Position numbers and translations under genes: made by a program
Shown here: piece after piece, positions 1 through 9,101 of the stretch
Position numbering within the stretch: the stretch's first letter is position 1
How the letters are laid out: the number at the start of each line of letters is the position of its first letter
Source: Nitrospirota bacterium
GTDB taxonomy: Bacteria; Nitrospirota_A; Leptospirillia; Leptospirillales; Leptospirillaceae
Direction: 5' to 3'
NCBI GenBank assembly: GCA_021838585.1
Contig: JAKCDE010000012.1
Coordinates: forward strand, 1-33,834
Length of the DNA: 33,834 nucleotides
The notes under the pieces: model-generated
Told to the model about the DNA's origin: nothing
The model's database searches: none
What the model saw: the letters and a program-made list of their open reading frames with translations, nothing else

Positions 1-2645
1 CCTCCTCCCAGAAAGTTCCAGAGAAGATCCGTCTGGAGGAACAATCCTGTGACCGTTCCCGGCGGAGTCAGTGTCTGGAAGTGCTGGGCGACAGCCACCC
101 CCGCATCCCCCTCCCAGTACCCGAAGGAGGTCGGGAATCGGATTCCCACGGCGGGGGTCAGCCCTTCATAGGATTGGGAAAGGAAGGAGGAATCGGTCGG
201 CGTCGGATGGTATTCGAACGTGAAGGCGTTTCCCATGAGGAAGAGGTGCAGGAGCGGGAAGGGTTCGCCTCCGTTGTCCGACTGGAAGTGTCCAAAGCCG
301 GTCAGAGGAATGAGGTCTCCGACCTGGGCGTAGTAATACTGGGTGTACTGGGTAAAGGCCGTTTCTCCCGCCATCAGCTCGAGATGTCCCCTGGTTCGGC
401 GTTGCCTGTCTTTTTCGACCGAGGCGAGGGCCGTACGGGCCTGCATCGAAAGAAGCGCAATGTCCAGAGGGGGCTGCTGGGAGGGCGAGGGGGTCCGGAG
501 GGCGGCGATGGCCTGTTCGATCTCCGATCGCGCCTGGTTCAGGTGGCCCAGGATCCGGTCGTTGTCCGCCTTGGCGAGAAGCAGACGAGGGTCCCGGGGA
601 TGCCGGATGAGGGCCTTCTCCAGGATCTTTCTGGCTTTTTTCGGCTCCTTTCGGGCCTCCAGGAGATGGACCTTGAGGAGTGCCACGCGGACACTGCCCG
701 GCCACCGTGCTCCGGCATCATCGATCCAGACCTCCGCCTGGAGGGGGTGGCCTGCGGCAATGGCGACCCCGGATGCCGCTTCATAGGACGAGAGGGTCGA
801 TCCCGGACCAAGGGTCAGGATCAGGCGGTAGGCCTCGCGGTTCTTTCCCTGAGCTTCCAGGATCGAGGCCTCCTGCTCCTGGTAGAACGGGTCAGAGGGA
901 TGGTGGCTGGCATGATCTTTCATGCGGGAAAGGGCCTGCTCGTAGTCCTTTCGGGCCAGAAGTCCTTGTTCTTCCCTGAAAGCCCGGAGGTGATGCAGTT
1001 TCCGGAGATTCCCCTGGTCTGTCTGGCTCAGATTCCGGACCTTGTCGAGACGGGACAGTAGGAGGGAGAGGGGACGTCGGGAGCCTGCGTCGAGCATGGT
1101 CCAGCCCCACAGGATTTCGTGATCCGGGGGAACCCTCACCGGGGATTGGAGGGCTCTTTGAAAGGCCCTCCGGGCCTGGGCGGGATGGTCTGTGTGAGCC
1201 AGGATTCCTCCTTCGGTCACCAGAAAATCCGGATTTTCCTCGAGCGTCATCCGGAGGGAGGAATTGAGGGTCGTGAGCTTGGCAAGTGCCTTGCGGTCCT
1301 GACCTTCCCGTCCGTAGAGGGACAGGAGGCCCATCCAGGCGGGAGAGTCATTCGGGGAGACCTCCAATGCCTTTTTGTAGAGGCTCTCCGCACGGTTCAT
1401 ATGGCCCATGCGTGCCGCGAGGGCGGCCTGGGCCACCTTCACGATCGGCTGATCCGGCCGGATCCGGTCGGCGTTCGCATAGTCCGTTTGGGCGGCTTCG
1501 AAATCCCCGTCCGCCTCTTCCTTCTTCCCGCGCCCCATGAAAGTCCAGAAGGAGATCTGGGCCGAAAGGTCGCGTTCTTCTCCGGCCTGCAAACGGGTGA
1601 GCGGAAGCCGGCGGGCATTCGCAAGGGCAGACCGTGACTTTTCGAAATCCTTCCTGCCCAGGTAGGCGTAGGAGAGCCCGATCCAGTAGCCGGGATTCCG
1701 GGGATCTTTTTCGAGGAGCCCCCGGAAAAGCTGGATGGCCTTTCCGAATTGGCCTCGGTCCAGAGAGCGATAGGCTTCCCGGGATTCGGGGCCGGCGGAA
1801 AGCGCGCGCTTCTCCGCAAGTCCAAGCTGGTCGGACAGGAGTCGGTCCTTCGGGTGGAGGAGAAGATAGGCCTTCATCTGGGGGATGTTGCGTGGAAGGG
1901 TCCCTTCCCAGAGAAGAAGCTGTCTCCAGGCCGCCGTCGCAGTGTCCGAGACGGGCGAAGGGGATTCGGCCATGGGTTTCAGGATCTCGACGGCTTCCGG
2001 ACGGGTGTTGTCCTTGTAGGAGAGGATCTCACCCAGGGCCAGACGGTAGTGGAGGCTTTCGGGGTAGGTGCGGACAAGCCCCCTGAGCTGGCGCTCCGCC
2101 TCCCGGCGACCCTCCTTCGAATGAACCATGTCATTGAAATATTCGACGGCGTATCGGGGCGGGGGCGGATAGGGGCCGAAGGCCTTCTGGTAGTGGGAGA
2201 GGGCCCGAAAATAGAGGTGGCGGTCACTCGCTCTCCGGGCCCGTTCGATTTCCCGGCTCCACAAGGGCCCGAGCTGTGATTCTCTCGCGAAGGAGGGAAG
2301 AGAGGGGTCCTGGGGATCGAGCTTTCGAAGGGTTGCGATGTATCGTCTGGCCAGGGGACGATTCCCTTCGCGGAGCGCGTCGGAGGCCAGGGCGATGAGG
2401 GCCGGCCGGTTTGTTGGGTCGATAAAGAGAAGTTGGCGATAGGTCTGGGTCTCAAGATCGTCGCGACCATGGGACGCCCAGAACTCCGCTTTTTTTTCGA
2501 GAGCGAGGGTCACCGGTGTTTCCGCCCTGGCGTTTTCATAAAAAAATCCCAGGAAAAGGAGCATTCCACACAGGGGGGCCCAAAGACAGTCCTGAAGGCG
2601 AGCGTTCACAGAAGGCATGGAAAGACTCCGGGTGAAGAGGGTCAT
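1..2645 (-). CDS. bcsC: BcsC-like cellulose export protein (TPR plus outer-membrane barrel), 3' end outside window
   Basis: This is predicted to be the periplasmic TPR scaffold and outer-membrane channel that exports cellulose. About 881 codons are visible without a stop, and the C-terminus lies beyond base 1. The N-terminus has a hydrophobic signal segment (about residues 22-42). The early repeat has the BcsC-type pattern: a Trp, then TYRQLLFIDPTNRPALIALA. TPR-like repeats continue to about residue 750. From about residue 780 the sequence becomes rich in Gly and aromatic residues, as expected for a beta-barrel, but it does not resemble the enterobacterial BcsC barrel by eye. The first ATG overlaps the bcsB stop (ATGA), implying translational coupling. 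A second ATG at 2618 has its own GGAG and could be the true start. E. coli BcsC is about 1157 residues, so roughly a quarter of the gene may be missing from the window. Confidence 0.82.
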   Translation of the reverse strand, partial: MTLFTRSLSMPSVNARLQDCLWAPLCGMLLFLGFFYENARAETPVTLALEKKAEFWASHGRDDLETQTYRQLLFIDPTNRPALIALASDALREGNRPLARRYIATLRKLDPQDPSLPSFARESQLGPLWSREIERARRASDRHLYFRALSHYQKAFGPYPPPPRYAVEYFNDMVHSKEGRREAERQLRGLVRTYPESLHYRLALGEILSYKDNTRPEAVEILKPMAESPSPVSDTATAAWRQLLLWEGTLPRNIPQMKAYLLLHPKDRLLSDQLGLAEKRALSAGPESREAYRSLDRGQFGKAIQLFRGLLEKDPRNPGYWIGLSYAYLGRKDFEKSRSALANARRLPLTRLQAGEERDLSAQISFWTFMGRGKKEEADGDFEAAQTDYANADRIRPDQPIVKVAQAALAARMGHMNRAESLYKKALEVSPNDSPAWMGLLSLYGREGQDRKALAKLTTLNSSLRMTLEENPDFLVTEGGILAHTDHPAQARRAFQRALQSPVRVPPDHEILWGWTMLDAGSRRPLSLLLSRLDKVRNLSQTDQGNLRKLHHLRAFREEQGLLARKDYEQALSRMKDHASHHPSDPFYQEQEASILEAQGKNREAYRLILTLGPGSTLSSYEAASGVAIAAGHPLQAEVWIDDAGARWPGSVRVALLKVHLLEARKEPKKARKILEKALIRHPRDPRLLLAKADNDRILGHLNQARSEIEQAIAALRTPSPSQQPPLDIALLSMQARTALASVEKDRQRRTRGHLELMAGETAFTQYTQYYYAQVGDLIPLTGFGHFQSDNGGEPFPLLHLFLMGNAFTFEYHPTPTDSSFLSQSYEGLTPAVGIRFPTSFGYWEGDAGVAVAQHFQTLTPPGTVTGLFLQTDLLWNFLGG

Positions 2646-4897
2646 GGGCCCTGTCTCCGGTGTGCGAGTGCCGGCAGGATTCCGGAAAGGATGCTGGCCA
2701 GGAGGGCACTGAGGAGAAGAAGGGCCGCCAGCGTTCCCAGGGGATGGGAATAGAACCAGAATCGCAGGGCAGTCAGGATCGGAAGATGTCCCAGGGAAAA
2801 GCGGTCTCCCGGAACGAGGAAGGAGTGGATGCGGTCGGCGCCCACAACGCTCACCTGTCCGAAGATGTCGGAAAAGTGTCTCGGATCGAAGAGGACCCGG
2901 TCCATCGAGAGCAGGGACGCTTCGCTCACGCCACCCAGGGAGAGGATGACCTTCCGGGGGGCCAGCGGAGAGACGTCCTCTTCCATCACCCCCAGGGGAT
3001 TCCGGTCTTCCTTGAAGTAGGCGGCGAGGGCCTCTGGCCCGTAGGCATGGGGGGGAGGGTTGGACCACCGGAAGAGGCTTTCCAGCCGGCTTTCGAGCCG
3101 GATTCGGGAGCGGGATTCAGGGGTGTCGAGGGGAAGGGCTTTCCCGTACCGGATCAGGAGGGGGTTCGTGTCGTAGGTTCCGATCAGGATCAGGTTCCGG
3201 TCCCGGAATGTGGAAAGATGATCGGCCGTCGTGACCGACAGATAAATTCCCGGGGAGCCCGTTTCCTCCGAGAGGAAGGCCATGAGATGGAGAAAAATGC
3301 GGAGATCCCCCTCGCCGGGAGATTCGGGCAGGACGACGGCCGTTCCCCGAAGGTCCGGGTATCGGGTGAAGGGATATCCGCCGTTGGGGACGAGGCGGAG
3401 GTTGGGGAGGCGGACATAGTGAGGGATGGCGGTCAGATCGAGAGACGAATTCCCGAGGATCGTTCCCTGGAGGCGCGGATTGTGGTTGGCTGTGCAGGAG
3501 AGGATCCCCGGTATCCCCGACTGGAAGTTGAAGTTGATCCGGAGGACATTCCGGAAAGGGGTGAGATCCTTGAGGCTGACAGGAATGGTCCGGAATTGAT
3601 CGGAGGCTCCGGGCGGGGTGGAGGGGAGGGGAATCGAGTCCTGGAATTGCTTGTTCAGAAGAAGGTCGAGCCGCGAGCGCTCTTCCCCCGGAAGGGTGGC
3701 ATACCGGTAATGAAGTGCGAGGGGAAAAGAGGATTGATGCCAGACAAAGAGGTCGGAGGGAAGGGAAAAACGGACGGGAAGCGATCCGGTTCCGCTCACC
3801 TTGAGCCGGTCCTTGTCCACCAGGGTGTCGAGTCGGACGGGTTTGCGGGTGTCGATCCACCGGGGGGCCTCGTTTTTTCCGCGCGAGGCCGGAAGAATGA
3901 TGCTGGAAACCGTCGCCAGGGACCCCGATGCGTCAAACTGTCCCAGGGAAAGACCGAGGGCGGCTGTCCGGACTTCCCCGGAGTTCCTGCCCAGGATCAG
4001 GAGAATTTTTCCGTAGGGATCGTCCGGATTGTCCACGAGGGCCAGGGTCGGTCCATTGACGGGGGGGATGAAGGGCCAGGGCGGGAGCTGGGGGGTGGCG
4101 GCCACCAGGATCAGATTGCCGGTGGGGAGGGATCCGGGGTCGTTGGGGAGTCCGGCTGTGGCCTGAAATTTGAGCGGGGTGCTCTCGCTTTTCACGCCGA
4201 TCCAGGACGCCGTGATCCCGGCGGCTTCGAGAAGGGGAATGTCGGTGTGGCCCAACAGGAAGGTCAGCGTCCGTGTCCCGGTCATGGCGTGATAGAGGAA
4301 GGGGAGAGGAAGGTCCGAGAGCCGGTTCGGAAAATGGATCCGGATTCCCGAAAGGGAGACCCAGCTTCCCGGGTCGATCCGGATAAAGGGTCCCGTATAA
4401 ATCCTGTCGCAGGGATGGTTCGGATCTTTCGCCACCCGGATCCTGAGGGAGTTGAGGGTCGTGACCAGATAGGGGGGGATCCTGAATGTGGCCGACTGTG
4501 GCGTGGGATGCTCGGGAGGGCCCAAGGGGAGGGGCAGTGTTCCCAGAGAGGTTTCGTTGATGTCCAACTCGAGGCGCGGCATTCGGACGGAGGTCTTCCT
4601 CGGAAGATAGGAGAATCGGACCGTCACCTGGCCCTGTTCTACCATCTGACTGGGGGGAAATCCGAAGAAGGCGCTCCGGTCCATGCTCGTTCCGGAGATC
4701 TCCACGGCCCGTCTCCATCCCAGCTCCGAAAAGGTGAAGGATTTCGCAAACTGCCGGTAGGCCTCAAACGGAGGGGAGGCGACCGCGGGGGATTCGGGGG
4801 GCGTCGCAAGGGACGGGTCCGGATTCGAGAAAAAAAGTCCAACCAGGAGGAGTAGCACGGAGAAACGGAAGGGAGTCATCCCGGGAGACCTTCTCAC
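2642..4897 (-). CDS. bcsB: Cellulose synthase regulatory subunit BcsB
   Basis: BcsB is the periplasmic partner of the BcsA synthase, guiding the glucan chain and anchoring to the inner membrane. The 751-residue product has an N-terminal signal peptide (hydrophobic FSVLLLLVGLFF) and a long beta-rich periplasmic region. It ends in a single C-terminal transmembrane helix (about residues 715-740) followed by a basic tail, which is the family architecture and usual length. The start is GTG at 4897, overlapping the bcsA stop as GTGA, which implies coupling. An ATG six codons downstream (MTPFRF) is an alternative start. The stop overlaps the bcsC start. Identification rests on architecture and on position between bcsA and bcsC, since BcsB sequence is poorly conserved. 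Confidence 0.88.
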   Translation of the reverse strand: MRRSPGMTPFRFSVLLLLVGLFFSNPDPSLATPPESPAVASPPFEAYRQFAKSFTFSELGWRRAVEISGTSMDRSAFFGFPPSQMVEQGQVTVRFSYLPRKTSVRMPRLELDINETSLGTLPLPLGPPEHPTPQSATFRIPPYLVTTLNSLRIRVAKDPNHPCDRIYTGPFIRIDPGSWVSLSGIRIHFPNRLSDLPLPFLYHAMTGTRTLTFLLGHTDIPLLEAAGITASWIGVKSESTPLKFQATAGLPNDPGSLPTGNLILVAATPQLPPWPFIPPVNGPTLALVDNPDDPYGKILLILGRNSGEVRTAALGLSLGQFDASGSLATVSSIILPASRGKNEAPRWIDTRKPVRLDTLVDKDRLKVSGTGSLPVRFSLPSDLFVWHQSSFPLALHYRYATLPGEERSRLDLLLNKQFQDSIPLPSTPPGASDQFRTIPVSLKDLTPFRNVLRINFNFQSGIPGILSCTANHNPRLQGTILGNSSLDLTAIPHYVRLPNLRLVPNGGYPFTRYPDLRGTAVVLPESPGEGDLRIFLHLMAFLSEETGSPGIYLSVTTADHLSTFRDRNLILIGTYDTNPLLIRYGKALPLDTPESRSRIRLESRLESLFRWSNPPPHAYGPEALAAYFKEDRNPLGVMEEDVSPLAPRKVILSLGGVSEASLLSMDRVLFDPRHFSDIFGQVSVVGADRIHSFLVPGDRFSLGHLPILTALRFWFYSHPLGTLAALLLLSALLASILSGILPALAHRRQGP

Positions 4898-7008
4898 TGG
4901 GCCTGCCTTTCCCGGAAGAGGGCCCGGAGGAGCCTGATCTGGCCGAAAGCGGCGAACTTCATGATCTGGCCCAGGCTCGCCATGATTCTGTCCCGGCGAT
5001 TCTGGGAGCGAATCATCGCCCAGGCATCGGCCCTTCCGTAGAGGATCAGGACAAGGTTCCTCTCTTCAGCCAGGGTCAGGGGGAGAAAGTTGAGTCGTAC
5101 GGAAAATTCGTCAAGGCCCACGACCTCGCAAGGAAATTCGTACACCGTGTCGTAGAGGGCGATCTGGAGGAGGAGTCTTTCGCCCAGAAGAAGGGAGTCC
5201 CCCTGGCCGATCCGGAGTCGAACGCCCAGGTCGGAGACATCTTCGGTTTCTCCCGAGAGGATCTTCTGTCCCGGACCCATGATGCGGGCCGGCAGAGTCA
5301 GGGGGATGCGGGGACGATTTCTCCGCTGGGTCGTTTCCCAACCCACCGCAAGCGTGGCGCCCAGGACGATCATGTTGTGGATGACCCAGACCAGGGTCAG
5401 GACAATGGTGGGGATTTCTCCCAGACCTCGGGTGTAACGATAAATCCCGGCGACCAGCCCTCCGAGGTTGAGGAGCCAAAAGACGATGAAGGGGCGGGCG
5501 ATACGGGTGTCGAAAAAATCTTCCCGGATGACCCCTTCCTTGGAGGTGACGTTGAAGATCCCGGCTTTGGGATTGAGAAGCGCCACCACCGTCGGAAGGA
5601 GGATGTAGGGGGCCAGGGTCGTTTCGTAGACTTCGTTCCAGAAGGAGTGGCGGTGAGCCCCCTGGATTGTGGAGTTGGTGAGGAGAGCCACGGCCAGGAC
5701 CGGCAGGGCATAGGCCGCAATGGAGTAGGCGTCGGCATCGAAGATCTTGATGCCGAAATAGAGATAGGCCAGAGGGGCGAGCAGAAAGATGATCCGTGGC
5801 AGTGAAAACAGGAAGTGCATCATCCCGTTCAGATAGCACAGACGCTGGAAAAGGGTGAGTCCCGGGGTGAAGAGGGGGTTGTCGATCCGGAAGATCTGGA
5901 TCATTCCCCGGGCCCATCGGACCCGTTGACGGATGTGGGCGGACAGGGTGGTCGTGGCAAGGCCCGCCGCCTGGGGAAGGTTCAGATAGGCCGACTGCCA
6001 TCCTTTTTTGTGGAGACGCAGGGAGGTGTGCGCATCCTCCGTCACCGTATCGACCGCGATGCCGCCGATCTCCTCGAGGGAGGTGCGTCTCAAGACGGCG
6101 CAGGATCCACAGAAGGTGGTCGCATCCCAGAAGTCGTTGCCGTCCTGGACGACGCCATAAAAGAGGGATCCCTCGTTCGGAATCTCATGGAAGACATCCA
6201 GGTTTCGTTCGTAGGGGTCGGGAGAGTAGAAATGGTGGGGAGTCTGGACGAAGGAGTAGCGGGGTTGTTTCTCCAGGATCCCGACGGTTGTCTGGAGAAA
6301 GGAGCGGGTCGGGATATGGTCGCAGTCGAATACGGCGATGTATTTTCCGGAAGTGCGGGAGAAGGCGTAGTTGAGATTGCCGGCCTTGGCATGGCGCCGT
6401 TCGGGCCGGGCGAGATACTCGATTCCGGCCGCATTGGCGAAATCCCGGAAGGCCGGGCGATTCCCATCGTCGAGGAGATAGATCTTGAGCTTTTCGGGGG
6501 GCCAGTCCAGGTTCAGTGCACCCAGGACCGTCGGCCGGACAATGGACAGGGGTTCGTTGTAGGTGGTGATGAAGACGTCCACGTGAGGCCAGAGCTCCGT
6601 CTCTTCGGGAAGAGGCTCGGCCTTTCTCTGAAGGGGAGAGAGAGACTGGAAGTATCCGAGGACGGTGACGGTCCAGGAGAAGAGCTCGGCACCAAACAAA
6701 AGAAAGATGAAGGGATATTCGTATCCGTGGATGCGCGGGTCGCCGATGCCCAGTGTCTGGGTGGCCCGCCACCACCCGTATCGGCCTGTGAGGTAGAGGG
6801 AGATGAAGATCATCGTGATGAGCACCCATCGTCTTCCGGGAAAGAGGGCTCTCATCAGAAGCGCGATCAGGAGAAGGGAGCCGCCCAGCCAGAGCTGGGT
6901 CGTCCAGTCCTTTGCGGGAATGGTCATGAGAAAAAGAAAAGGCGGGATTCCGGCGAGGAGAAGAACGATTTTCCAGGAAAAAAAGCTTCCGGATTCTTTG
7001 GACGCCAC
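4894..7008 (-). CDS. bcsA: Cellulose synthase catalytic subunit BcsA with PilZ domain
   Basis: This is an inner-membrane GT2 glycosyltransferase that polymerises UDP-glucose into beta-1,4-glucan and moves the chain across the membrane. The 704-residue protein has N-terminal transmembrane helices and then the GT2 domain with DDG (180-182), DCD (228-230), the TED catalytic base motif (323-325) and QRVRW (361-365). Further transmembrane helices follow, and the gating-loop motif FNVTSK lies at 485-490. The C-terminal PilZ domain has an arginine cluster (RRNRPR, 562-567) and DVSDLG (590-595), the c-di-GMP-binding signature, so cellulose synthesis is probably activated by c-di-GMP. The start codon is GTG at 7008, with only a weak ribosome-binding site (AGGTG). 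It leads the coupled block bcsA-bcsB-bcsC and sits 358 bases downstream of bcsZ. Confidence 0.95.
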   Translation of the reverse strand: MASKESGSFFSWKIVLLLAGIPPFLFLMTIPAKDWTTQLWLGGSLLLIALLMRALFPGRRWVLITMIFISLYLTGRYGWWRATQTLGIGDPRIHGYEYPFIFLLFGAELFSWTVTVLGYFQSLSPLQRKAEPLPEETELWPHVDVFITTYNEPLSIVRPTVLGALNLDWPPEKLKIYLLDDGNRPAFRDFANAAGIEYLARPERRHAKAGNLNYAFSRTSGKYIAVFDCDHIPTRSFLQTTVGILEKQPRYSFVQTPHHFYSPDPYERNLDVFHEIPNEGSLFYGVVQDGNDFWDATTFCGSCAVLRRTSLEEIGGIAVDTVTEDAHTSLRLHKKGWQSAYLNLPQAAGLATTTLSAHIRQRVRWARGMIQIFRIDNPLFTPGLTLFQRLCYLNGMMHFLFSLPRIIFLLAPLAYLYFGIKIFDADAYSIAAYALPVLAVALLTNSTIQGAHRHSFWNEVYETTLAPYILLPTVVALLNPKAGIFNVTSKEGVIREDFFDTRIARPFIVFWLLNLGGLVAGIYRYTRGLGEIPTIVLTLVWVIHNMIVLGATLAVGWETTQRRNRPRIPLTLPARIMGPGQKILSGETEDVSDLGVRLRIGQGDSLLLGERLLLQIALYDTVYEFPCEVVGLDEFSVRLNFLPLTLAEERNLVLILYGRADAWAMIRSQNRRDRIMASLGQIMKFAAFGQIRLLRALFRERQAQ

Positions 7009-7366
7009 GGGGGCACCTATCTATTTTAAGGACAGGCGGGCCAGGACCCGCGAGTGCCCACCACCGTTCCAGACCCCTGCCGCCTCATGTCGGATCCAAA
7101 TTTCCGGTCCGCAAGCGATTCCCGGACATGAAAAAGGGGCCGGCCTTCTGAGGGCGCATGTCCCACGAGGGAAGGGTGTCCATCCGGAGGATTCATATGG
7201 GGCATGAGGAATTGTCGTTCTGGAACTGCAAATATCATGCTATGGAAGAGGGAAGTGCAAGCGGCCGGCTTGAATTGTTTTTTGTGGGAGCCGATTTCAT
7301 GATGTGTTAAAAAGGCTGACATTGTGGCCGTTCCCTGTCAGAGGCTTTGACAGGCGAAAGAGGGGA
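7009..7366. other. Gap between bcsZ and bcsA: possible bcsA leader/promoter
   Basis: I see no convincing gene in this 358-base gap. A 7-bp perfect inverted repeat (CCTGTCA, 7-base loop, TGACAGG; 7334-7354) lies just after the bcsZ stop on the minus strand, but it has no following T-run, so it is at best a weak terminator or an RNA-processing hairpin. A weak minus-strand promoter candidate is TTGCAC (7255-7260), an 18-base spacer and GATATT (7231-7236), which would give bcsA a leader of more than 200 bases. A GGACATG/CATGTCC pair also occurs on the minus strand in the middle of the gap. No riboswitch I know was recognised. Confidence 0.4.
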
Positions 7367-8548
7367 TCAGGAAGAGAAGGGGGAGCTTCCGGGAAGCATC
7401 AGGGTCCCGTCCGACCCGAAGGCGAATCTCCGGTCCAGAAATCCGGTTCCAAAGAGAGCGAGCACCTGGTCGTAATATCGGGGAGGGGTGCCGTAGAGAC
7501 CCTTGTGAAGGGCCTGGTGCAAGGAGAGGAGGGTCTCTGTCATGAGGTACCTTTTTTTCTCGGCGCGGAGAGCGGGGAGAAGGGCGGCGGAGAATCCCTC
7601 CGGACCATTCCCGGCGGTCCAGCCAAGGAGGGCGTTGGCGTAGAGCGGGACACGGGAGCGTCGGTCAAGGGTCTGGAGCATGCCCGACATGCAGGCGAGC
7701 AGGCGCTTTTGCAAAGGGCTGTGTGGCTGAAGGAGGCCGGCCCAGAGATAGCTGCGGATCGCGTCGTAGCTTCCGATCGGCCCCGTGACGGGATCGGGAC
7801 GGACATGGCCATTTCGCGTCACGAGGATCCAGTTCGGGACAAGGCCGTGGGGGGCGATGGCGGTCATATGGGTCAGGGAGGCCTCGAGGATCTCTCTCCA
7901 GTGGAAGCCGGGGGAAACGGAGGCAAACCGGATCAGGAGCTGGGGAGACAGGTAGCTGGGATTCAGGCGGGTGGCCCCGTTGGGAAGGCGAAAGCCCCAG
8001 GGTCCCGGAAGGAGGGCCCATCCGTATCCATTCAGGAAGGAGACTTCATTTTTTTCGATCAGGGAGAGAAGGCGTCGGCCCTGGGCCCCGTATTCCGGAA
8101 TCTTCCAGATCCGGCCTGCCTCGATCAGGGAGTAGGCGATCCAGCAATCGGCGTCGGAGGCCGAGTTGTTGTCCAGGATCCCCCAGCGTCCGTCCGGTCG
8201 TTTTCCCCAGAGCCAGGCCGGAAGATGGGCCGCCAGGTCTCCCCGGGCCAGGTTGTTGGTGATCCAGGAGAGGATGTCCCTAAAGGATCGCTGGTCTCCC
8301 GAGACCAGGGAAAAGAAGAGCGAGTAGGCCTCTCCTTCCGAGGTGCTCCTGTCATGGTCCGTGCGGTCGATCACCCGCCCGTCCCCCTGCAGAAAGGTCT
8401 GCCTGAAATGGTTCCAGAGCGGCCAGGAGGAATAGGCTGAGGCAGAAAGGAGTCCGGGAGATCCGGTCATGAGAAAAGCCACCATCCCCGAAAGGAGCAG
8501 GAGACGAAAGGAGTTCCTTCCCATCGGTCGATGGCTTTTTCTTGTCAT
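7367..8548 (-). CDS. bcsZ: GH8 endo-beta-1,4-glucanase (BcsZ-type cellulase)
   Basis: This is a periplasmic or secreted glycoside hydrolase family 8 endoglucanase, the cellulose-trimming enzyme found in bcs loci. The chosen ATG at 8548 follows GGAGG at good spacing and gives 393 residues; a longer reading from an upstream TTG lacks such support. The signal peptide is at about residues 12-38. Family motifs include TSEGEAYSLFF, with the general acid Glu71, then NNSASDADCWIAYSL (conserved Asp pair 132/134) and SYDAIRSYLWAG with Asp262. It is the first gene of the cellulose locus in transcription order. Placing bcsZ before bcsA differs from the E. coli order (bcsA-bcsB-bcsZ-bcsC). Confidence 0.93.
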   Translation of the reverse strand: MTRKSHRPMGRNSFRLLLLSGMVAFLMTGSPGLLSASAYSSWPLWNHFRQTFLQGDGRVIDRTDHDRSTSEGEAYSLFFSLVSGDQRSFRDILSWITNNLARGDLAAHLPAWLWGKRPDGRWGILDNNSASDADCWIAYSLIEAGRIWKIPEYGAQGRRLLSLIEKNEVSFLNGYGWALLPGPWGFRLPNGATRLNPSYLSPQLLIRFASVSPGFHWREILEASLTHMTAIAPHGLVPNWILVTRNGHVRPDPVTGPIGSYDAIRSYLWAGLLQPHSPLQKRLLACMSGMLQTLDRRSRVPLYANALLGWTAGNGPEGFSAALLPALRAEKKRYLMTETLLSLHQALHKGLYGTPPRYYDQVLALFGTGFLDRRFAFGSDGTLMLPGSSPFSS

Positions 8549-8701
8549 GCAGGCCTCCAGGAAATTGGGGTGACGATTCCTGTCGTTTCGCAAGCCTCGG
8601 GACTCCTCCCGATGGCGATGAGACGGAGTGGAAGAATTCTTTCAATCTTTGGAAGATTTCGCAACCGAGCGGGAGGGTGATGGACATGGCTCAAATACGG
8701 G

Positions 8702-8785
8702 TGCCGGAGACCGGGATCGAACCGGTATGACCTTTCGGTCGAGGGATTTTAAGTCCCTTGCGTCTGCCTGTTTCGCCACTCCGGC
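8702..8785 (-). tRNA. tRNA-Leu, anticodon UAA
   Basis: The 84-base sequence folds as a class II tRNA. The acceptor stem GCCGGAG pairs with CTCCGGC, and the discriminator base is A. The anticodon loop is in GACTTAAAATCCC (anticodon TAA). There is a long variable arm (CGACC/GGTC-type stem) and a T arm with GGTTCGATCC. The 3' CCA is not fully encoded (CCC follows the discriminator), so CCA must be added after transcription. Confidence 0.96.
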
Positions 8786-8811
8786 CTGAGGGGGGACGAT
8801 TCTTTTTCCGA

Positions 8812-8841
8812 AGAGTAGCATTTCCGGAGGTCGGGTGTAAA
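8812..8841 (-). promoter_or_regulatory. Candidate sigma-70 promoter for tRNA-Leu
   Basis: On the minus strand, TTTACA (8836-8841) is followed after 18 bases by TACTCT (8812-8817), preceded by an extended TGC. This would start transcription about 20 bases before the mature tRNA 5' end, which suits a short leader. Its -35 box directly abuts the -35 box of the divergent plus-strand promoter. Confidence 0.55.
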
Positions 8842-8879
8842 TTGACAAGGAAGTTTGAATACCACTATCCTTGAAGGAT
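8842..8879 (+). promoter_or_regulatory. Promoter with overlapping dyad upstream of the micropeptide/PuuD-like operon
   Basis: TTGACA (8842-8847), an 18-base spacer and TATCCT (8866-8871) make a good plus-strand promoter for the 32-codon gene at 8969. A perfect 13-bp dyad, ATCCTTGAAGGAT (8867-8879), covers the -10 box and the likely start site, so a repressor may bind there. The GAAGGAT half is repeated about 40 bases downstream. The rest of 8786-8968 holds nothing else I recognise. Confidence 0.6.
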
Positions 8880-8968
8880 GCTGGTTTGCAGAATCACACA
8901 CTGTCGTGAAGGATACACCAGATAATCTTGCGACATTCAACGAATTATTGTTCTAAATGGAGGACAAC

Positions 8969-9067
8969 ATGAAAAACCCCCTCGATTCCCTGTGGGGAAC
9001 GGTCATCTCTGGATTTGTGCTAACAGGCATTCTCTTCTTCGTCGTCAAAGGCCTCGTCAACCACTAA
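8969..9067 (+). CDS. Single-span membrane micropeptide, 32 residues
   Basis: This is a short ORF with a strong GGAGG eight bases before its ATG and its own upstream promoter. The product begins MKNPLDSLWG and then has one hydrophobic helix (about residues 12-27) with a short basic tail ending KGLVNH. It lies 34 bases upstream of the four-helix membrane protein at 9102 and is very likely co-transcribed with it, so it may be a small subunit or stabiliser of that protein. The size and shape recall small accessory subunits of membrane complexes, but I do not recognise the family. Confidence 0.7.
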   Translation: MKNPLDSLWGTVISGFVLTGILFFVVKGLVNH

Positions 9068-9101
9068 ATCGGAACCCTTCCCCGAACAAGGAGTCAATCA
9101 C

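Noticed and set aside
2660..4855. 731-codon plus-strand open frame antisense to bcsB
   Set aside because: It mirrors the bcsB coding frame in GC-rich DNA. The translation is low in hydrophobic structure and rich in Gly, Arg and Glu, with no recognisable domain, while bcsB has the full family architecture.
5815..7029. 404-codon plus-strand open frame antisense to bcsA
   Set aside because: The bcsA frame contains every catalytic motif; the antisense frame shows none and lacks a ribosome-binding site.
7026..7322. 98-codon minus-strand open frame in the bcsZ-bcsA gap
   Set aside because: It has no recognisable ribosome-binding site or domain, and its composition looks random. More likely this is a leader region.
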